Source: 20CM-2-65-7 sp035299765 (GTDB taxonomy: Bacteria > Gemmatimonadota > Gemmatimonadetes > Gemmatimonadales > GWC2-71-9). Taken from it: a stretch of DNA of 64,000 nucleotides. The notes under the pieces are model-generated. The model had not been told where the DNA came from, did no database searches, and was given only the letters and a program-made list of their open reading frames with translations. Both the position numbers and the translations under genes were made by a program. Of this stretch, positions 31,431 through 40,322 are shown one piece after another (the stretch's first letter is position 1; each line of letters opens with the position of its first letter). The stretch covers positions 7,153 to 71,152 of the forward strand of contig DATGVZ010000101.1 of assembly GCA_035299765.1 (NCBI GenBank), read 5' to 3'.

Positions 31431-32107
31431 AAGCGACATTCCACGGACACGCCTGTTTCGTCCTCGAGCGAGACGGCAAGCGCGTCATCATCGATCCCTT
31501 CCTTACTGGTAATCCCGCCGCAGATATCGGCCCCGACAAGCTGCCCCGGCTGGATGCCATCCTCCTCTCCCATGGCCATGGCGATCACCTCGGCGACGCT
31601 GTTGCGCTGTCGAAGCGCGACCGCGCGACGATCGTCGCTACGTTCGAGCTCGCGCAGTTCTGCGGCGAAAAGGGCGCGACCAGCCACGCCATGCACATCG
31701 GCGGAGCCCATGAGTTTCCCTTTGGGAAGGTGAAGCTCGTGCCGGCCTTCCACGGTGGCCGGGTCGAGGGCGATCCAACCGGGAAGTACACGACGAATCC
31801 CTGCGGGGTGGTCGTGACGATAGGCGGGAAAACCGTCTATCACTGCGGCGATACGGCGCTTACGATGGAGATGCAGCTCCTGGCGGGACGCATCGACCTC
31901 ATGCTTGTGCCGATCGGCGACAACTTCACGATGGGCGTGGAAGACGCCGCGCGGGCCGTCGAGTTCGTGAAACCCAAAAGCGTTATCCCAATGCACTACA
32001 ACACGTGGGATGTGATAAAGGCCGACCCCCAGGAATTCCGGCGACTGGTGGGTGACCGCGCCGCAGTCACCGTCTTGTCGCCGGGTGAATCGCACACACT
32101 CACATAG
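31427..32107 (+). CDS. UPF0173-family metal-dependent hydrolase
   Basis: A 226-residue metallo-beta-lactamase-fold protein. The metal motif HGHGDHLGD lies near residue 48; further ligands are in AHEFPFGKVKLVPAFHGG, YHCGDTALT and IPMHYNTWD. The family (for example B. subtilis YtkL) has no settled function. The GTG start overlaps the gcvH stop (GTGA), giving the family N-terminus KATFHGHACFVLE. It sits between gcvH and gcvP, but no link to glycine cleavage is known. Confidence 0.9.
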   Translation: MKATFHGHACFVLERDGKRVIIDPFLTGNPAADIGPDKLPRLDAILLSHGHGDHLGDAVALSKRDRATIVATFELAQFCGEKGATSHAMHIGGAHEFPFGKVKLVPAFHGGRVEGDPTGKYTTNPCGVVVTIGGKTVYHCGDTALTMEMQLLAGRIDLMLVPIGDNFTMGVEDAARAVEFVKPKSVIPMHYNTWDVIKADPQEFRRLVGDRAAVTVLSPGESHTLT

Positions 32108-32111
32108 TTCG

Positions 32112-34985
32112 ATGACCATAGATCAGGATCTGTTTCAGGAACGACACATCGGGCCATCGCCTGACGACCAGGCGGCGATGGTCGCGACCCTCGGCTACGA
32201 TTCGCTCGACGCGTTCATCGACGCCGTCGTGCCGGAGGACATCCGCCTCCGCCAGCCGCTGCGGATACCAGCCGCGATCAGCGAACAGGAAGCGCTCGAA
32301 AAGCTGCGCCAGCTCGCCGCGCAGAATCAGATTTTCCGCTCCTACCTCGGCATGGGCTATCACGACTGCTTCACGCCGACCGTGATCCAGCGGAACGTGC
32401 TCGAGAATCCCGGCTGGTACACGGCGTATACGCCGTATCAGGCGGAGATCGCGCAGGGGCGGCTCGAAGCGCTGCTCAACTTCCAGACGATGGTCTCGGA
32501 CCTGACTGGCCTCGAGATCGCGAATGCATCGTTGCTCGACGAGGGAACAGCGGCCGCCGAAGCCATGCATCTCACTGAGGCGGTCGCGAAGCACGAAGGC
32601 AAGCTCCGCTACCTCGTCGACGTGAATTGCCATCCGCAGACGATCGCCGTCGTGCGGACACGCGCGGCGGCGCGCGGGCTCGAGATCGTAGTGAGCGATC
32701 CGGACACCTTCGATTTCCAGTCCGGCAACGTCATCGGAGCGCTGCTGCAATATCCGGCAACGGATGGCGCGATCCGGGACTACCGGTCGCTGTGTGAGCG
32801 CGCGCACGCGGCCGGCGCCCTTGTCACGGTCGCGACTGACCTGCTGGCGTTGACGTTGCTGGCGCCTCCCGGGGAATGGGGCGCCGATATCGCCGTCGGC
32901 AATTCACAGCATTTCGGCGTGCCGCTCGGCTACGGCGGCCCGCACGCCGCGTTCTTCGCGACGCGCGACGAATTCAAGCGGCACCTTCCGGGACGCATCA
33001 TCGGCGTCTCGAAAGATCGCGCCGGCCGGACCGGCCTGCGCATGGCACTCCAGACGCGCGAGCAACACATCCGGCGCGAGAAGGCGACAAGCAACGTCTG
33101 CACCGCGCAGGTGCTGCTCGCCGTCGTCGCTGCGATGTACGCCGTCTACCACGGTCCCGACGGCCTGCGGCGGATCGCCAGACACGTGCACGCGCATACG
33201 GCATCGCTCGCAGCCGCGCTCGAGCGGCTGGGATACCGTTTGGCGTACCCGACCTTCTTCGATACGGTAGCTGTCGAAGTGCCGCAGGAAATCCTGCCTC
33301 GCATCATCGATGCGGCCCGCATCAAGCAGATCAATCTGCGGACGTTGTCGCAAACACGAATCGGCGTGGCGTTCGACGAGACCGTGACCACCGAAGACGT
33401 CGCGGACGTGATCGCGGCATTTGCGGCCGGCGTCGAGAAGAACGCGCCGCCTCCCCGTGAGGCGCCGAGCGCGATCCCCGAGGGGTTGGCGCGCACGACG
33501 CCGTTCTGCACGCATCCGGTCTTCAACACGCATCACTCCGAGACGGAGATGCTGCGCTATTTGAAGAAGCTCGAGGATCGCGATCTGTCGCTCACCGCGG
33601 CCATGATCCCGCTCGGCTCCTGCACGATGAAGCTCAACGCGACGACCGAGATGATTCCGATCACCTGGCGCAGGTTCGGCCGGCTCCATCCGTTCGCGCC
33701 GAGGTCACAGGCGCAGGGCTACGCGACGTTGTTCCGCGAGCTCGAGACGTGGCTCGCGGAGATCACCGGCTTCGCGAAGGTGTCGTTGCAACCCAACGCG
33801 GGATCGCAGGGAGAATTCGCGGGCCTGCTGGTGATCCACGCGTACCACCAGCATCGGGGCGAGGGCCATCGCACGACCTGCCTGATTCCGCAATCGGCGC
33901 ACGGGACGAATCCCGCCAGCGCCGTAATGGCGGGAATGCAAGTCGTCGTCGTGAAGACGGACGCGCAGGGCAACATCGACGTCGCGGACCTCGAGGCAAA
34001 AGCCAAAGAGCATCGCGACACCCTCGGCGCGCTGATGGTGACCTATCCGTCGACGCACGGGGTGTTCGAGGCGTCGATCAGGAAGATCTGCAAGATCGTT
34101 CACCAAAACGGCGGGCAGGTCTACATGGACGGCGCCAACATGAACGCCCAAGTCGGCCTGTGCCGCCCGGGCGATATCGGCGCCGACGTCTGTCATCTCA
34201 ATCTCCACAAGACGTTCTGCATCCCGCACGGCGGCGGCGGTCCCGGCATGGGGCCGATCGGCGTGGCCGAGCATCTGGCGGCGTATCTCCCGACGCATCC
34301 GGTCGTGGATGTGGGTATTCCGCTCGCGCAGAGCGCGGGTACGGTTTCCGCCGCACCGTGGGGCAGCCCGTCGATTCTGCCGATCTCGTGGGCGTACATC
34401 GCCATGATGGGGCGCGACGGACTCACGCTCGCGACCAAGGTCGCGATCCTCAATGCCAACTACATCGCGAAGCGCCTGGAAGAGGGCGGGCACTACGGAC
34501 TGCTCTATGCGGGACAGCATGGCCTCGTCGCGCATGAGTGCATCATCGACACGCGGCCCTTCAAGAGCTCCGCGGGCGTCGACGTCGAGGACATCGCCAA
34601 GCGACTGATCGATTACGGTTTCCATCCGCCGACCGTGTCTTTCCCAGTCGCGGGGACGCTGATGGTCGAGCCGACGGAGAGCGAGCCGAAGGCGGAGCTG
34701 GATCGGTTCGTCGACGCGCTGATCGCGATTCGCGAAGAGATTCGGGAAATCGAGACCGGCGAAGCCGATCGCGAGAACAATCTGCTGAAGAACGCGCCGC
34801 ATCCGCTCGCGGACCTGCTCGCGGACAATTGGGATCGGCCCTACGCGCGCGAGCGCGCCGGCTTCCCCACCCCGGCGACTCGCGAGCACAAAGTCTGGCC
34901 GCCCGTTAGCCGGATCGATGCGGCGTTTGGGGACAGGAACCTCGTCTGTACGTGCCCGCCGGTGGAGGCATACGCGACTGTCTGA
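32112..34985 (+). CDS. gcvP: Glycine dehydrogenase (decarboxylating), P protein
   Basis: PLP enzyme that decarboxylates glycine and passes the aminomethyl moiety to lipoyl-GcvH. It is a single-chain 957-residue P protein, combining the two halves that many bacteria encode separately (gcvPA and gcvPB). The PLP lysine is K700 in HLNLHKTFCIPHGGGGPG; the N-terminal half has QERHIGPSPDDQ and GYHDCFTPTVIQRNVLENP. The ATG at 32112 lies 4 bases after the hydrolase stop and gives the usual N-terminus. The opposite strand shows long open frames, which are shadows of its codon usage. Confidence 0.98.
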   Translation: MTIDQDLFQERHIGPSPDDQAAMVATLGYDSLDAFIDAVVPEDIRLRQPLRIPAAISEQEALEKLRQLAAQNQIFRSYLGMGYHDCFTPTVIQRNVLENPGWYTAYTPYQAEIAQGRLEALLNFQTMVSDLTGLEIANASLLDEGTAAAEAMHLTEAVAKHEGKLRYLVDVNCHPQTIAVVRTRAAARGLEIVVSDPDTFDFQSGNVIGALLQYPATDGAIRDYRSLCERAHAAGALVTVATDLLALTLLAPPGEWGADIAVGNSQHFGVPLGYGGPHAAFFATRDEFKRHLPGRIIGVSKDRAGRTGLRMALQTREQHIRREKATSNVCTAQVLLAVVAAMYAVYHGPDGLRRIARHVHAHTASLAAALERLGYRLAYPTFFDTVAVEVPQEILPRIIDAARIKQINLRTLSQTRIGVAFDETVTTEDVADVIAAFAAGVEKNAPPPREAPSAIPEGLARTTPFCTHPVFNTHHSETEMLRYLKKLEDRDLSLTAAMIPLGSCTMKLNATTEMIPITWRRFGRLHPFAPRSQAQGYATLFRELETWLAEITGFAKVSLQPNAGSQGEFAGLLVIHAYHQHRGEGHRTTCLIPQSAHGTNPASAVMAGMQVVVVKTDAQGNIDVADLEAKAKEHRDTLGALMVTYPSTHGVFEASIRKICKIVHQNGGQVYMDGANMNAQVGLCRPGDIGADVCHLNLHKTFCIPHGGGGPGMGPIGVAEHLAAYLPTHPVVDVGIPLAQSAGTVSAAPWGSPSILPISWAYIAMMGRDGLTLATKVAILNANYIAKRLEEGGHYGLLYAGQHGLVAHECIIDTRPFKSSAGVDVEDIAKRLIDYGFHPPTVSFPVAGTLMVEPTESEPKAELDRFVDALIAIREEIREIETGEADRENNLLKNAPHPLADLLADNWDRPYARERAGFPTPATREHKVWPPVSRIDAAFGDRNLVCTCPPVEAYATV

Positions 34986-35001
34986 CGGCCTGGGGGGAGG
35001 G

Positions 35002-35670
35002 GTGGGGGTCGAATGGAAGCTGCTCGTCGATCCTCAAGGCCGATCAGGCATCGAGAACATGGCGGCCGATGCAGCACTGCTCGATGAAGCTCACCGAAGC
35101 GGCGCTCATTTCCTGCGACTGTACCGCTGGGATCCTCCCACACTCTCTATCGGCCGCAATCAATCCATAGAAGGTGTCGGTCGTGACGGCGTTCCCACCG
35201 TCCGCCGGCCAACTGGTGGTCAGGCGGTGTGGCACGAACACGAAGTCACCTATGCGGTCGCTGCGCCGATCGCGACGTTCGGCTCTCTACGGGGCGCGTA
35301 CAGAGAGATTCATGCCTGGCTGGCGAATGCGCTGCGCTCCTTGGGGGTCGATGCAAGTCTTGCGATGCCTCCGCCTGTCCCGCCGTCGGGCCGTCCGGCC
35401 GCCTGCTTTGCGGCCTCCGCAGGGGGTGAAATCCTCGTGAATCACCGCAAGCTGGTCGGCTCAGCCCAGGTGCGCCGGCGTGATGCCTTTTTACAGCATG
35501 GATCCATTCTCCTGGATGGCTCGCAAGCGATCGTCAGTGCCGGTGGAGAGACGACGCTCGCGTCTGTCCTGAAACGCCCAGTCTCGTTTGCGGAGGTGGC
35601 CGCGGCTATCACCGCCGCTTGGGGGGAACCGCTTAGGCCGTCCGCTCTGGCGTCGCTCGCCGCCGAGTGA
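35002..35670 (+). CDS. Lipoate-protein ligase A-like (BPL_LplA superfamily) protein
   Basis: A 222-residue member of the lipoate/biotin ligase fold. The ligand-binding strand RPTGGQAVWHEHEVTYAVAAP matches the LplA/LipM motif, and the lysine in NHRKLVGSAQVRRRDAFLQHGSILL is the expected catalytic one. Residues CFAASAGGEI correspond to the usual CF-x-P/S segment. It is too short for a full LplA with accessory domain, so it may be a ligase needing a partner, an octanoyltransferase (LipM-type) or an amidotransferase. The location right after gcvH/gcvP argues for lipoylation of GcvH. The start is not sharply defined; GTG 35002 is the best in-frame choice. Confidence 0.8.
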   Translation: MGVEWKLLVDPQGRSGIENMAADAALLDEAHRSGAHFLRLYRWDPPTLSIGRNQSIEGVGRDGVPTVRRPTGGQAVWHEHEVTYAVAAPIATFGSLRGAYREIHAWLANALRSLGVDASLAMPPPVPPSGRPAACFAASAGGEILVNHRKLVGSAQVRRRDAFLQHGSILLDGSQAIVSAGGETTLASVLKRPVSFAEVAAAITAAWGEPLRPSALASLAAE

Positions 35671-35671
35671 A

Positions 35672-37354
35672 ATGTTAAGCGCCATGTCAGGGCGCTTTCG
35701 ACTTCCCCTTTCCATCGGTCTTGCCGGACTCGTCGCCGCCGCGCTCAGCGCCTGTGAGCGCCGCGGCGGCTGCACTGGCTCCTACTGCGGCACGCTCATC
35801 GACGCCGCCGTCGGCGAGCCCGGTACGCTGCTTCCACCGTCTACCGAAGAAATCGTCGCGCGCGACATCGAAGAGCAGCTCTTCCTGAAACTGGCGGATG
35901 TCGGGATGTCGACGAACACGGTCGGCGATGAGGACTTTCAGCCGCAGCTCGCGCAACGCTGGGAGTGGGATGGGCCGCTGACCCTCGTCTTCCATATCGA
36001 TCCGCGCGCCCGCTGGCAGGATGGGCAGCGGGTCACCGCGACGGACGTCGCGTTCACGTACGATGCCTATAACGATTCGGCCGTGGCGTCACCGTATCGC
36101 CCGCAGCTCAAACGCATCGCCAGCGTGACGCCGCGGGACTCGCTGACGGCGGTCTTTCGGTTCCGCGAGCGCTATCCCGAGATGTTCTACGACGCCGTCT
36201 ACCACATGCGCATCCTTCCGGCGCACCTGTTGCGGCCGGTGCCGCGCGATCAGTGGAAGACCGCACCGTTCGGGCGAGCGCCCGTGGGCGATGGCCCGTA
36301 TCGATTCGTGCGCTGGCAAGCGGCACAGTCGGTCGAGCTGATTGCCGATTCGACGTTCTTCCTCGGCCGGCCGGTGATCCGCCGGCTCATCTGGCGCTTC
36401 ACGCCCGACCTGGGCGTCGCGGTCAGTCAGGTCATCGCGGATCAAGCAGATGTTCGCGAGCAGATCGTCACACCCGAGAACAAGGAACGGCTCCGCGCGG
36501 CACAGCAGATCGCGTTGTATCCCTATCGCGGCAACGTCTACACGTATCTCAGCTTCAACCTCCGCGCGAACGGCGACACGGCCAAGCCCAACCCTATCTT
36601 CGCCGATCGCGAAGTGCGCCGTGCGCTCAGCATGGCGGTCGACCGCGCCAGCCTCGTCCGCAGCACACTTGGTGAGCTCGGCAAAGTGCCACCGGGACCG
36701 ATGTCCTCGCTTCTCTGGATCTGGGACCCCGAGATCCGCCAGCTTCCTTTCGATACCGCACAGGCGGCCAGCATCCTGAACGCCCGCGGCTGGCGCGACC
36801 ACGACGGCGACGGCATCCGCGACCGCGGCGGGCAGCCGCTCGCGTTTCACATCCTCGTGCCGACGACGAGCGTGCTGCGCAAGCAGTACGCACGCCTGCT
36901 GCAGGCGGAGTATCGCGAGATCGGCGTGCGCGTGGACATCGACGAAGTCGAGAACAGCGTGGTCGGCCAACGTGTCGGCACCGGACATTACGATACCGCC
37001 ATCCTGTCACGCGCCAACGATCCATCCCCTAGCTCGGGCATCGCGCAGTCCTGGACGCGCGCCGGCTTCGGCGGCTCGAACTTCGGGCGCTACTACAATC
37101 CGGAATTCGAGCGTCTGGTCGATCGCGCGATCGCCGCCACCTCTCGTGACGCGGCGCGGCGGCTGTGGCGCAGCGCGATGGACCTGATCAACGCCGACGC
37201 TCCCGGAGTCTTTCTGTACTCGCTCGAAAACATGGCGGCCATTCATAACCGCGTGGAGAACGTGCAGCTTCGGCCCGATTCGTGGGCGGCGCTGCTGCGC
37301 ACCTGGCGGATCCCCTCGTCCCGGCTGATCGATCGAGATCGCGTGGAGCGTTAG
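35672..37354 (+). CDS. Peptide ABC transporter substrate-binding lipoprotein
   Basis: A family 5 extracellular solute-binding protein of about 560 residues (DppA/OppA type). The signal peptide ends in the lipobox LSAC, so the protein is a lipid-anchored receptor. Family landmarks are the N-terminal block WDGPLTLVFHIDPRARWQDG, VTATDVAFTYDAY, FGRAPVGDGPYRFVRW, and NPIFADREVRRALSMAVDR. ATG 35672 and ATG 35684 both work; the first leaves one base after the upstream stop. It is first of five coupled genes coding a full importer. Confidence 0.93.
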   Translation: MLSAMSGRFRLPLSIGLAGLVAAALSACERRGGCTGSYCGTLIDAAVGEPGTLLPPSTEEIVARDIEEQLFLKLADVGMSTNTVGDEDFQPQLAQRWEWDGPLTLVFHIDPRARWQDGQRVTATDVAFTYDAYNDSAVASPYRPQLKRIASVTPRDSLTAVFRFRERYPEMFYDAVYHMRILPAHLLRPVPRDQWKTAPFGRAPVGDGPYRFVRWQAAQSVELIADSTFFLGRPVIRRLIWRFTPDLGVAVSQVIADQADVREQIVTPENKERLRAAQQIALYPYRGNVYTYLSFNLRANGDTAKPNPIFADREVRRALSMAVDRASLVRSTLGELGKVPPGPMSSLLWIWDPEIRQLPFDTAQAASILNARGWRDHDGDGIRDRGGQPLAFHILVPTTSVLRKQYARLLQAEYREIGVRVDIDEVENSVVGQRVGTGHYDTAILSRANDPSPSSGIAQSWTRAGFGGSNFGRYYNPEFERLVDRAIAATSRDAARRLWRSAMDLINADAPGVFLYSLENMAAIHNRVENVQLRPDSWAALLRTWRIPSSRLIDRDRVER

Positions 37355-38386
37355 GTGACGGGAGTCGTGTGGCTCCTGCGGCGCTTCGTCGCATCCGTCG
37401 CTATCATCTTCGCCGTCGTCACACTCGTTTTCATCCTGATTCACGTCGCCCCCGGAGATCCCTGCGTCGGATCGGAGGAAGGAGGGCCGCAGGATCCGGC
37501 CATGTGCCCCCTCCTGATTCGGCAGTTCGGGTTGGATCAGCCCGTGCACGTGCAGTATGGGCGGTATCTCGTGCAGTTGGTCCATGGCAATCTCGGCTAC
37601 TCGTTTTCCCTGCACCGTCCGGTCTCGGACGCCCTCACCGAGACGATTCCGTTCACTTTGCAGGTCGCCGGCGTCGCGCTGCTGGTCGATTTCCTGCTCG
37701 GACTGTGGCTGGGCATCTACCAGGCGCTGCGCGTCAATCGGCTCCCGGACGTCGTGCTGAGCAACGTCACGTTGTTCCTCTACTCGCTGCCGACGTTTTG
37801 GCTCGCGCTCGTGCTGCTCCTGCTGTTTGCCGAGAAGGTGAAACTGTTTCCGCTCGGCGGCCCGAGCGACCCGATTCTGTGTCCGGTCATCGATTCCGCG
37901 TATTGCGTCGCCGATCGCATCTGGCATCTCGTGTTGCCGGCGTTCACGCTCGGGCTGGTCGGCGCGGCGGGGACCGCCCGTTTTCAGCGGGCGGCGATGC
38001 TCGAAGTCGCCCAACAGGACTTTGTGCGGACCGCCCGCGCCAAGGGGTTGTCGGAGCAGCGCGTCGTGCTGCGGCACCAGCTCCGCAACGCGCTCCTCTC
38101 TTTTATTACGCGCTTCGGGCTGACGCTCCCGTTTCTGTTGACGGGAGCGGTGCTCATCGAAACGATCTTCGCCTGGCCGGGCATGGGCCGGCTCGCGGTC
38201 AACGCCATCCTCACCCGCGATCACGCGTTGGTGACGGCCACAGCCCTGATCGCGAGCACGCTCGTGGTGTCGGGGAATCTGCTGGCCGACATCCTGATAG
38301 GAATCGCGGATCCACGCGTGCGCGTGCCCGCCGACGGAGCGGCTGGGGGGGCGGGAGGAGCGGACGCGGCGCTGCTGACCACATGA
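37355..38386 (+). CDS. Peptide ABC transporter permease (DppB-like)
   Basis: A 343-residue inner-membrane permease with six membrane helices. The N-terminal helix LLRRFVASVAIIFAVVTLVF and a large periplasmic loop (CVGSEEGG to HVQYGRYL) are typical of DppB. The EAA loop is VRTARAKGLSEQRVVLRHQLRNALL. The GTG start directly follows the upstream TAG. The C-terminal tail (PADGAAGGAGGADAALLTT) is longer and glycine-rich because it is encoded by a decayed G-run repeat at 38345-38361. It pairs with the next permease. Confidence 0.93.
   Translation: MTGVVWLLRRFVASVAIIFAVVTLVFILIHVAPGDPCVGSEEGGPQDPAMCPLLIRQFGLDQPVHVQYGRYLVQLVHGNLGYSFSLHRPVSDALTETIPFTLQVAGVALLVDFLLGLWLGIYQALRVNRLPDVVLSNVTLFLYSLPTFWLALVLLLLFAEKVKLFPLGGPSDPILCPVIDSAYCVADRIWHLVLPAFTLGLVGAAGTARFQRAAMLEVAQQDFVRTARAKGLSEQRVVLRHQLRNALLSFITRFGLTLPFLLTGAVLIETIFAWPGMGRLAVNAILTRDHALVTATALIASTLVVSGNLLADILIGIADPRVRVPADGAAGGAGGADAALLTT
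38345..38361. repeat. Decayed G-tract nonamer repeat at the dppB-like 3' end
   Basis: G7, C, GGGAGGAG, C, a degenerate version of the (G8C) array found at 21818, 28205 and 60813. It encodes the Gly/Ala tail of the permease. Confidence 0.5.
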
Positions 38387-39315
38387 CGCTCGGCACATGG
38401 CTCGCTTTGCTGGTTGCGATCATCCTCGCAGCCGAAGCAGTTCGGGCGCTGCGACATCGCGCCTTCGGCAGCGAGCGATGGCGGCGATTCTTCCGCCATC
38501 CGACGGCCGGATGGGGCGTGGGAATCCTGGCATTCCTCGTGATCGTCGCGCTCGCGGCACCGCTGATCGCGCCGTTCGATCCCGACCGGCAGCTCGACAT
38601 CGTCGGCCTCAAGAATCATCCGCCATCCTGGACCTTCCTGCTCGGCACCGACGTGCTCAGCCGCGATGTCTGGAGTCGCATCGTCTACGGCGCCCGCGTG
38701 TCACTCGGCATCGGCGGATTGGGCGCGCTCGTCGCCGTCTCTGTCGGCTCGTTGGTCGGTGCCGTCGCCGGCTATTACCGGCGCTGGGTCGACGCGGTGC
38801 TGATGCGCACGGTGGACGTCGGGCTCGCGCTGCCGCGCATCTTCATTCTCCTGATGGCGGTTGCGCTGTGGGACCGTCTTCCCTTTTGGGTCCTCGTCCT
38901 GGCGATTGGCCTGACCTCGTGGTTCGGCACCGGCCGGTTGGTGCGCGCGGAGGTACTGTCGCTGCGCGAGCGCGATTACGTGCTGGCGGCGCGCGCGCTC
39001 GGTGCCGGGGCCGGCGGCGTTATTTTTCGCCACGTGCTGCCGAACGCGGCTGCCCCGATCATCGTGTCGGCGGCTCTCGGAGTGGGGAACGTGCTGCTCC
39101 TCGAAGCATCGCTCTCGTTCCTGGGCATTGGCATCAGACCGCCGACGCCGAGCTGGGGAAACATGATCGCGGACGGCGCGCCGAGCGTGTATACGGCACC
39201 GTGGACTACAGTCGCCGCCGGACTCGCGATTTCGCTGGTCGTGATGTCGCTCAATGCGGTTGCGGATGGCTTGCGTGACGCGCTCGATCCGCATGAAGAA
39301 GGAGGAGCGACCTGA
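38383..39315 (+). CDS. Peptide ABC transporter permease (DppC-like)
   Basis: Second permease, 310 residues, starting in an ATGA overlap with the first. The DppC layout is seen: an N-terminal helix, RHPTAGWGVGILAFLVIVALAAPLIAPFDP, the LLGTDVLSRDVWSRIVYGARVSL block, and the EAA loop ERDYVLAARALGAGAGGVIFRHVLPNAAAPI. The last helices contain EASLSFLGIGIRPPTPSWGNM. The N-terminal extension (WLALLVAIILAAEAVRALRH) adds one hydrophobic segment beyond the usual six. Confidence 0.93.
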   Translation: MTLGTWLALLVAIILAAEAVRALRHRAFGSERWRRFFRHPTAGWGVGILAFLVIVALAAPLIAPFDPDRQLDIVGLKNHPPSWTFLLGTDVLSRDVWSRIVYGARVSLGIGGLGALVAVSVGSLVGAVAGYYRRWVDAVLMRTVDVGLALPRIFILLMAVALWDRLPFWVLVLAIGLTSWFGTGRLVRAEVLSLRERDYVLAARALGAGAGGVIFRHVLPNAAAPIIVSAALGVGNVLLLEASLSFLGIGIRPPTPSWGNMIADGAPSVYTAPWTTVAAGLAISLVVMSLNAVADGLRDALDPHEEGGAT

Positions 39316-40322
39316 CCAACCCCGCGTTGCTGCGCGTCCGCGACCTCAAGACGTACTTCGTCACCGAGCACGGGCGAGGAACCGCACGGGCGGTCGATGA
39401 AGTCTCCTTCGATCTCTACCCCGGCGAAACGCTCGGCATCGTCGGCGAGTCCGGGTGCGGCAAGACCGTGACGTCGCTCTCGATCTTGCGCCTCGTGCCC
39501 GAACCGCCCGGTCACATCCTGCCTGGAAGCCTCATCGAGTTCGAGGGACGGAATCTGCTGGCGCTGCCGGCGCCCGAGCTGCGCGCGGTCCGCGGCAATC
39601 AGATCGCCATGATTTTTCAGGAGCCGATGACCTCGCTCAATCCGGTGTTCACCGTCGGAGACCAGATTGGGGAGGCCGCGATCATCCATCAGCATCTCTC
39701 GCGCAAAGCGGCGCGCGCGCGCGCGATCGAGATGCTGAAGCTGGTCGGTATCCCCGATCCTGAAGAGCGCGTCGACGATTATCCCCACCAGCTCTCCGGT
39801 GGCATGCGCCAGCGTGTCATGATCGCGATGGCGCTCGTGTGTCACCCCAAGGTCCTGATCGCGGACGAGCCGACGACGGCGCTCGACGTCACGATCCAGG
39901 CGCAGATTCTCGAGCTGCTCGACCGGCTGCAGCAGGAGCTCGGCATGGCGGTCCTGCTGATCACGCACGACCTCGGCGTGGTCGCGGGACACGCCGATCG
40001 CGTCGTCGTCATGTATGCCGGACGGGTCGTCGAAACGGCTGAGACGACGGAGCTGTTCGAGCGGCCGACGCACCCGTACACGGAAGGCTTACTCGCGGCT
40101 GTGCCGCGCATCGACGCGCCGCGGGCACGCCTGCATGCAATCCCCGGTCAGGTTCCCGCGGCGACCGCGTGGCCGGTGGGTTGCCGGTTCCATCCGCGCT
40201 GTCCGTACGCCTGGGACAAATGCGTCGCGCAGGAGCCGCCGGTCCTCGAGACGGGAGTCGCCGGACACACGGCGCGCTGCTGGCTCGTCACCGAGCCGCA
40301 ACGCCGGCAGGCGAAACGATGA
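39312..40322 (+). CDS. Peptide ABC transporter ATP-binding protein (DppD-like), probable CTG start
   Basis: A 336-residue ABC ATPase. Walker A GESGCGKT, Q-loop MIFQEPMTSLNP, signature LSGGMRQRVMIAMAL, Walker B VLIADEPTTALDV and the H-loop ITHDLGV are all intact. The oligopeptide/dipeptide C-terminal domain has GCRFHPRCPYAWDKC, a probable Fe-S or metal Cys motif. The N-terminus LTNPALLRVRDLKTYF fits the family from CTG 39312, which overlaps the upstream TGA and lies about 7 bases after AGGAGG. TTG 39327 is the alternative but has poor spacing. Confidence 0.93.
   Translation: MTNPALLRVRDLKTYFVTEHGRGTARAVDEVSFDLYPGETLGIVGESGCGKTVTSLSILRLVPEPPGHILPGSLIEFEGRNLLALPAPELRAVRGNQIAMIFQEPMTSLNPVFTVGDQIGEAAIIHQHLSRKAARARAIEMLKLVGIPDPEERVDDYPHQLSGGMRQRVMIAMALVCHPKVLIADEPTTALDVTIQAQILELLDRLQQELGMAVLLITHDLGVVAGHADRVVVMYAGRVVETAETTELFERPTHPYTEGLLAAVPRIDAPRARLHAIPGQVPAATAWPVGCRFHPRCPYAWDKCVAQEPPVLETGVAGHTARCWLVTEPQRRQAKR

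Noticed and set aside
32904..34889. Long minus-strand open frames opposite gcvP
   Set aside because: They are composition shadows of the GC-rich third codon positions of gcvP; no family motif, start signal or neighbouring logic supports them.
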